From: Chloroflexota bacterium
Lineage (GTDB): Bacteria > Chloroflexota > Anaerolineae > Aggregatilineales > Phototrophicaceae
Assembly (NCBI GenBank): GCA_023430545.1
Contig: JAEZAF010000182.1
Location: 8,345 to 72,344, forward strand
DNA: 64,000 bases
Direction of reading: 5' to 3'
This document shows, in pieces, positions 61,564-64,000 of this stretch (within the stretch, counting starts at the first letter, position 1; every line of letters starts with the position of its first letter). The translations under genes and the position numbers were made by a program. The notes beneath the pieces were generated by a model, which worked only from the letters and a program-made list of their open reading frames with translations, did no database searches and was not told where the DNA came from.

Positions 61564-62919
61564 ATGCAGAAATTAACAACACTTTCGAAGCACCTGAGCC
61601 AAGCATTAAATCACCTGTCACCTATTACACGGTTTGCAGTGGCATCAATGCTGCTGACCGTTCTGGTAGCCGCAAACGTACAGCAGAGCAGCGCACAGGA
61701 AGATCCGCTGCCCCTGCCGGAAGTCCCCGGATTTTCCACCACGGATGATCTCTCCCCCGAAATCTTTGATACAACCAGCACCATTCTGACTGATCCGGTT
61801 TCATCACCTGATGCAGGTGCACAGGCAGCAGCGGACTCCCGCAACTGCTTCAAGGCTGGCAAGCCTGCTCAACTTTCCTGGTTCTACAAGCCGCCGAATA
61901 ATTACACGATGGAAAAGCTTGGTCGCAAGTTCGACATCTTCGTACTGACCAAGAATGACGAAGACGAGATGCGCTACCTGCATTCTCAGGGTGCTTATCC
62001 TGTCCTCCAGTACATCCACTTCGACTCAATTCATGATCCCTGCCGTCAGGCTCTGAAGCCCAAGGGTACGCCCTGCTCGTGCAGCAAGGCGACATGGAAC
62101 AATCAGCCTGCGTGGTTCCCGAAGGATATCTGCGATATTCGCGACAATCATCCTGACTGGTTCCTGAGAGGCGAAGATGGTCAGCTCCTGTACTGGCAGG
62201 ACGAGCTTATCATGGACCCCGGTAACGAGGGCTGGCGTAAGTTCTTCATCGATCGTGTGTCAACCAGCCTGCCCGACGGTTGGGACGGCATCTTCATCGA
62301 TAATCTCGCCACACGCTTTGGCCTGCACAACGGTATCCCGACCAAGCTGCAGAAGTACCCGACGGACAAGAGCTATCAGGACGCAGTGGTCGGCTTCCTG
62401 CGCACCGTCAACAACCAGCTTCTGGAACCGCGCAACAAGCTGTTTTACTCCAACTTCTCCGTGGTGTATGGTGACACCGATGTGTATCTGCGCTACATGG
62501 AACACATGGACGGCGCTCAGGACGAGTTCTGGGGCTGGAAGCGCAACGAGCCTTATACCGCCCGTTCATGGGAAGAGCGTTTCGTCCGTGCCTATGAAGG
62601 CCTGAAGCGTGGCAAAAACGTGATGATGGTCTCGCAGGGGGCGAAGGACGACTACAGCCGCCAGTACTTCACCTATGCATCGTATCTGCTGCTTGCCAGT
62701 GACAAGACCTTCTTCCGCTACTCGAAGGATACCAACTACGGCGACGTGTGGATGTACGATAACTACAAGCTGAAGCTCGGTAACCCGCTGGCGGATTACA
62801 AGAAAAAGAGCAATGGCAGCTTCGTCCGCAAGTTCGAAAACGGCAAGGTCAAGGTCTGGCCGGGTGAGCAGCGTGCGAAGATCAAGGTGAAGGATCAGCA
62901 GGGGATGGTCTGCCGCTAA
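61564..62919 (+). CDS. secreted putative glycoside hydrolase (GHL15-like TIM barrel)
   Basis: A 451-residue exported protein. The signal peptide is about residues 18-46 (ITRFAVASMLLTVLVAANV...SSAQ). After a Pro/Ser/Thr-rich linker, a TIM-barrel-like domain (about 95-400) has LSWFYKPPNN, GAYPVLQYIHFDS and WDGIFIDNLATRFG, with the Asp of the last in the usual catalytic spot of the hypothetical glycosyl hydrolase 15-like family. The start at 61564 is set by AGGGGAAA. It closes the exopolysaccharide locus and may be a matrix-modifying enzyme. Upstream (61301-61563) is an AT-rich gap with promoter-like TATAGT boxes but no certain promoter. Confidence 0.75.
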   Translation: MQKLTTLSKHLSQALNHLSPITRFAVASMLLTVLVAANVQQSSAQEDPLPLPEVPGFSTTDDLSPEIFDTTSTILTDPVSSPDAGAQAAADSRNCFKAGKPAQLSWFYKPPNNYTMEKLGRKFDIFVLTKNDEDEMRYLHSQGAYPVLQYIHFDSIHDPCRQALKPKGTPCSCSKATWNNQPAWFPKDICDIRDNHPDWFLRGEDGQLLYWQDELIMDPGNEGWRKFFIDRVSTSLPDGWDGIFIDNLATRFGLHNGIPTKLQKYPTDKSYQDAVVGFLRTVNNQLLEPRNKLFYSNFSVVYGDTDVYLRYMEHMDGAQDEFWGWKRNEPYTARSWEERFVRAYEGLKRGKNVMMVSQGAKDDYSRQYFTYASYLLLASDKTFFRYSKDTNYGDVWMYDNYKLKLGNPLADYKKKSNGSFVRKFENGKVKVWPGEQRAKIKVKDQQGMVCR

Positions 62920-62960
62920 CCGGCGAAACCACCACCGCCTCACCATAAATGAATGACCGA

Positions 62961-62990
62961 GAGCGTGTCGATACACCGACACGCTCTTTT
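62961..62990 (+). terminator. terminator at the end of the exopolysaccharide locus
   Basis: Perfect 10-base arms GAGCGTGTCG/CGACACGCTC with a 6-base loop and a T4 run, 41 bases after the stop codon at 62919. Confidence 0.88.
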
Positions 62991-63093
62991 CATTTACACC
63001 AACCTGCGTTATCGGTGTGTGTTTGCCAGACTTTGTTTTTAAGCATATTCTACAACGCACAGCGGCCCATCTGCGTATAAAGTAATGAATGAT

Positions 63094-63141
63094 TATAATC
63101 GTGGCGAAGACGCTTTTGGCGTTGAAAGCCACTTTTAGCGT
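63094..63141 (+). promoter_or_regulatory. promoter box and leader hairpin of the GTPase gene
   Basis: A perfect TATAAT (63094-63099) lies 75 bases before the ATG. The predicted leader can form a bulged hairpin (ACGCT/AGCGT with inner TGGC/GCCA, 63110-63141). No good -35 is seen. Confidence 0.35.
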
Positions 63142-63174
63142 TTTGTCTGTGCAGGGAAGTAATTGGGAAATACC

Positions 63175-63870
63175 ATGACCAATATCATTGACATTATCTT
63201 TGGGACGCTGACTGGCTTTGTGCGCACGATCAGCCAGAGCGTAGAAGGAATTCAGGATTTCTTTCTGGTGCGCTTTTCAGGCCTGTCATTTGTGGTCTTC
63301 GGAGCGCGACAGGTGGGTAAGACGACGCTGATCGAATGGCTGCGGAATAACATGGACACGATCGGCGAATTCGAGCCGGAGCCGACTGCTGCGGGAGGTA
63401 ACGTCGTCAATGATTTCAATGCGAAGTTCGACGGTGATTCCCTGCGGTTGAAGCCGAACCGCGACGTCGGCGGTGAGTATGCCATGTGGGAAACTGACTG
63501 GATCGATTTGTTCCGTGAGGCAGAGCCACGCGGGATTATCTTCGTGATTGACCATACCGACTCCGCCGCGCAGAAGGATGCACTGAACTTCGTGATGCAG
63601 ATGATCGAGGATGAGCCTCACGCGGCGCGTCAACTGCGTGCCTTCTTCATCCTGATCAATAAATCGGATGTCTGGTCCGAGAACCTGACACACGAAGAAA
63701 TCGAACTGCGCTACCGCAACGAGAAGCGTCGTCTCGCTAACCTGGCCGACCGCCTGAACTTCAAATGGGCGCTGGCGAGTGGAAGCCTGATGACCGGCAA
63801 GAGTGTGCGTCCCTTTATGAAGCAGTTCTTTAACACCATCCGGCCTCAGCAGCGCCGCCTGACACAGTGA
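63175..63870 (+). CDS. Arf/Ras-like small GTPase
   Basis: A 231-residue P-loop GTPase. The G1 loop is GARQVGKTT (43-51). The G3 motif reads DVGG (97-100) as in Arf and G-alpha proteins, but the catalytic Gln is Glu101. The G4 motif is NKSD (162-165) and a probable G5 is ASGSL. The first 35 residues are amphipathic/hydrophobic (MTNIIDIIFGTLTGFV), like the membrane-binding helix of Arf. The ATG at 63175 is preferred over a TTG at 63163. Its stop (TGA) overlaps the next ATG as TGATG, so it is coupled to an unknown gene. The role is unknown. Confidence 0.85.
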   Translation: MTNIIDIIFGTLTGFVRTISQSVEGIQDFFLVRFSGLSFVVFGARQVGKTTLIEWLRNNMDTIGEFEPEPTAAGGNVVNDFNAKFDGDSLRLKPNRDVGGEYAMWETDWIDLFREAEPRGIIFVIDHTDSAAQKDALNFVMQMIEDEPHAARQLRAFFILINKSDVWSENLTHEEIELRYRNEKRRLANLADRLNFKWALASGSLMTGKSVRPFMKQFFNTIRPQQRRLTQ

Positions 63871-64000
63871 TGTCCACCGCCCCACTGGTGATCGACTACG
63901 CTACCGAAGGTGAAGCACGTGGGTATCGCTTCACCACACCGACACGCGGTTACTCCGACGAAGACCTCAAGATCATCTGGCAGCGGGCCATGCCGCGTGG
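63870..64000 (+). CDS. unknown protein, N-terminal fragment (runs off window)
   Basis: The frame opens with an ATG at 63870 that shares its A with the stop of the GTPase gene, and runs 43 codons to the window edge without a stop. The visible part (STAPLVIDYATEGEARGYRF) has no membrane helix or signal peptide and no motif I recognise. The overlap implies coupled translation and probably a functional link with the GTPase. Confidence 0.65.
   Translation, partial: MSTAPLVIDYATEGEARGYRFTTPTRGYSDEDLKIIWQRAMPR

Overview
The window reads as a piece of a chromosome from a Chloroflexota-like bacterium (inference from gene content, no database search). Pointers are a PknB-type Ser/Thr kinase whose extracytoplasmic stalk is a long Thr/Pro-rich repeat, an R3H-type SpoIIIAA/ycf45-like ATPase, a cytochrome b6-type/Rieske/dihaem cytochrome c operon, moderate G+C, and intergenic regions full of palindromic REP/MITE-like elements. 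There is no rRNA, tRNA, CRISPR array, phage or IS transposase that I can see.

Layout. 1-5.6 kb (minus strand): an unknown membrane-anchored protein behind mutM, a beta-lactamase-fold hydrolase with its ArsR/DUF2087 regulator and a palindrome-flanked promoter, an anchored methyltransferase and a small heat-shock protein. 5.8-8.4 kb: a GH13 alpha-glucosidase and a TPR membrane protein. 8.4-9.0 kb: a nest of repeats. 9.0-16.2 kb (minus): a hydroxyacid dehydrogenase/cytidylyltransferase pair, an ABC-2-like permease, a giant AddA-like helicase-nuclease and a LOG-family protein. 16.5-21.7 kb (plus): a short leader ORF coupled to a GNAT-like protein, a GT-C-like membrane protein, and the R3H ATPase behind a leader that can fold as a three-way junction. 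21.9-25.2 kb (minus): the Ser/Thr kinase and RNase D.

25.3-29.5 kb is a respiratory operon (Rieske protein, fused cytochrome b, dihaem cytochrome c) with a near-consensus promoter. Then come threonine synthase, moaA, a lytic transglycosylase, an SGNH hydrolase, a second repeat nest (33.9-34.1 kb), a three-gene operon with a deaminase and two unknown membrane proteins, and a histidine kinase with two stand-alone receivers. 38.6-47.1 kb holds a GT87-like mannosyltransferase, an acyl-CoA carboxylase beta subunit, sucA-sucB and an M24 peptidase.

47.3-62.9 kb is an exopolysaccharide locus on the plus strand: anchored GH39-like hydrolase, nucleotide-sugar epimerase, glycosyltransferase, initiating sugar-phosphate transferase carrying a degenerate GGDEF domain, Wzz-like chain-length protein, Wzx-like flippase, O-antigen-ligase/Wzy-like polymerase, three more GT4 glycosyltransferases and a secreted TIM-barrel hydrolase. 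Together they could assemble an undecaprenol-linked repeat unit, flip it, polymerise it and trim it. The window ends in an Arf-like small GTPase translationally coupled to an unknown gene that runs off the edge.

Most worth a second look: the three-way-junction leader (19842-19942), the degenerate-GGDEF sugar transferase, the cytochrome c with a coiled-coil insert and the cytochrome b with an altered Qo motif, the possible pseudoknot between them, the Arf-like GTPase, and the palindromic repeat families.
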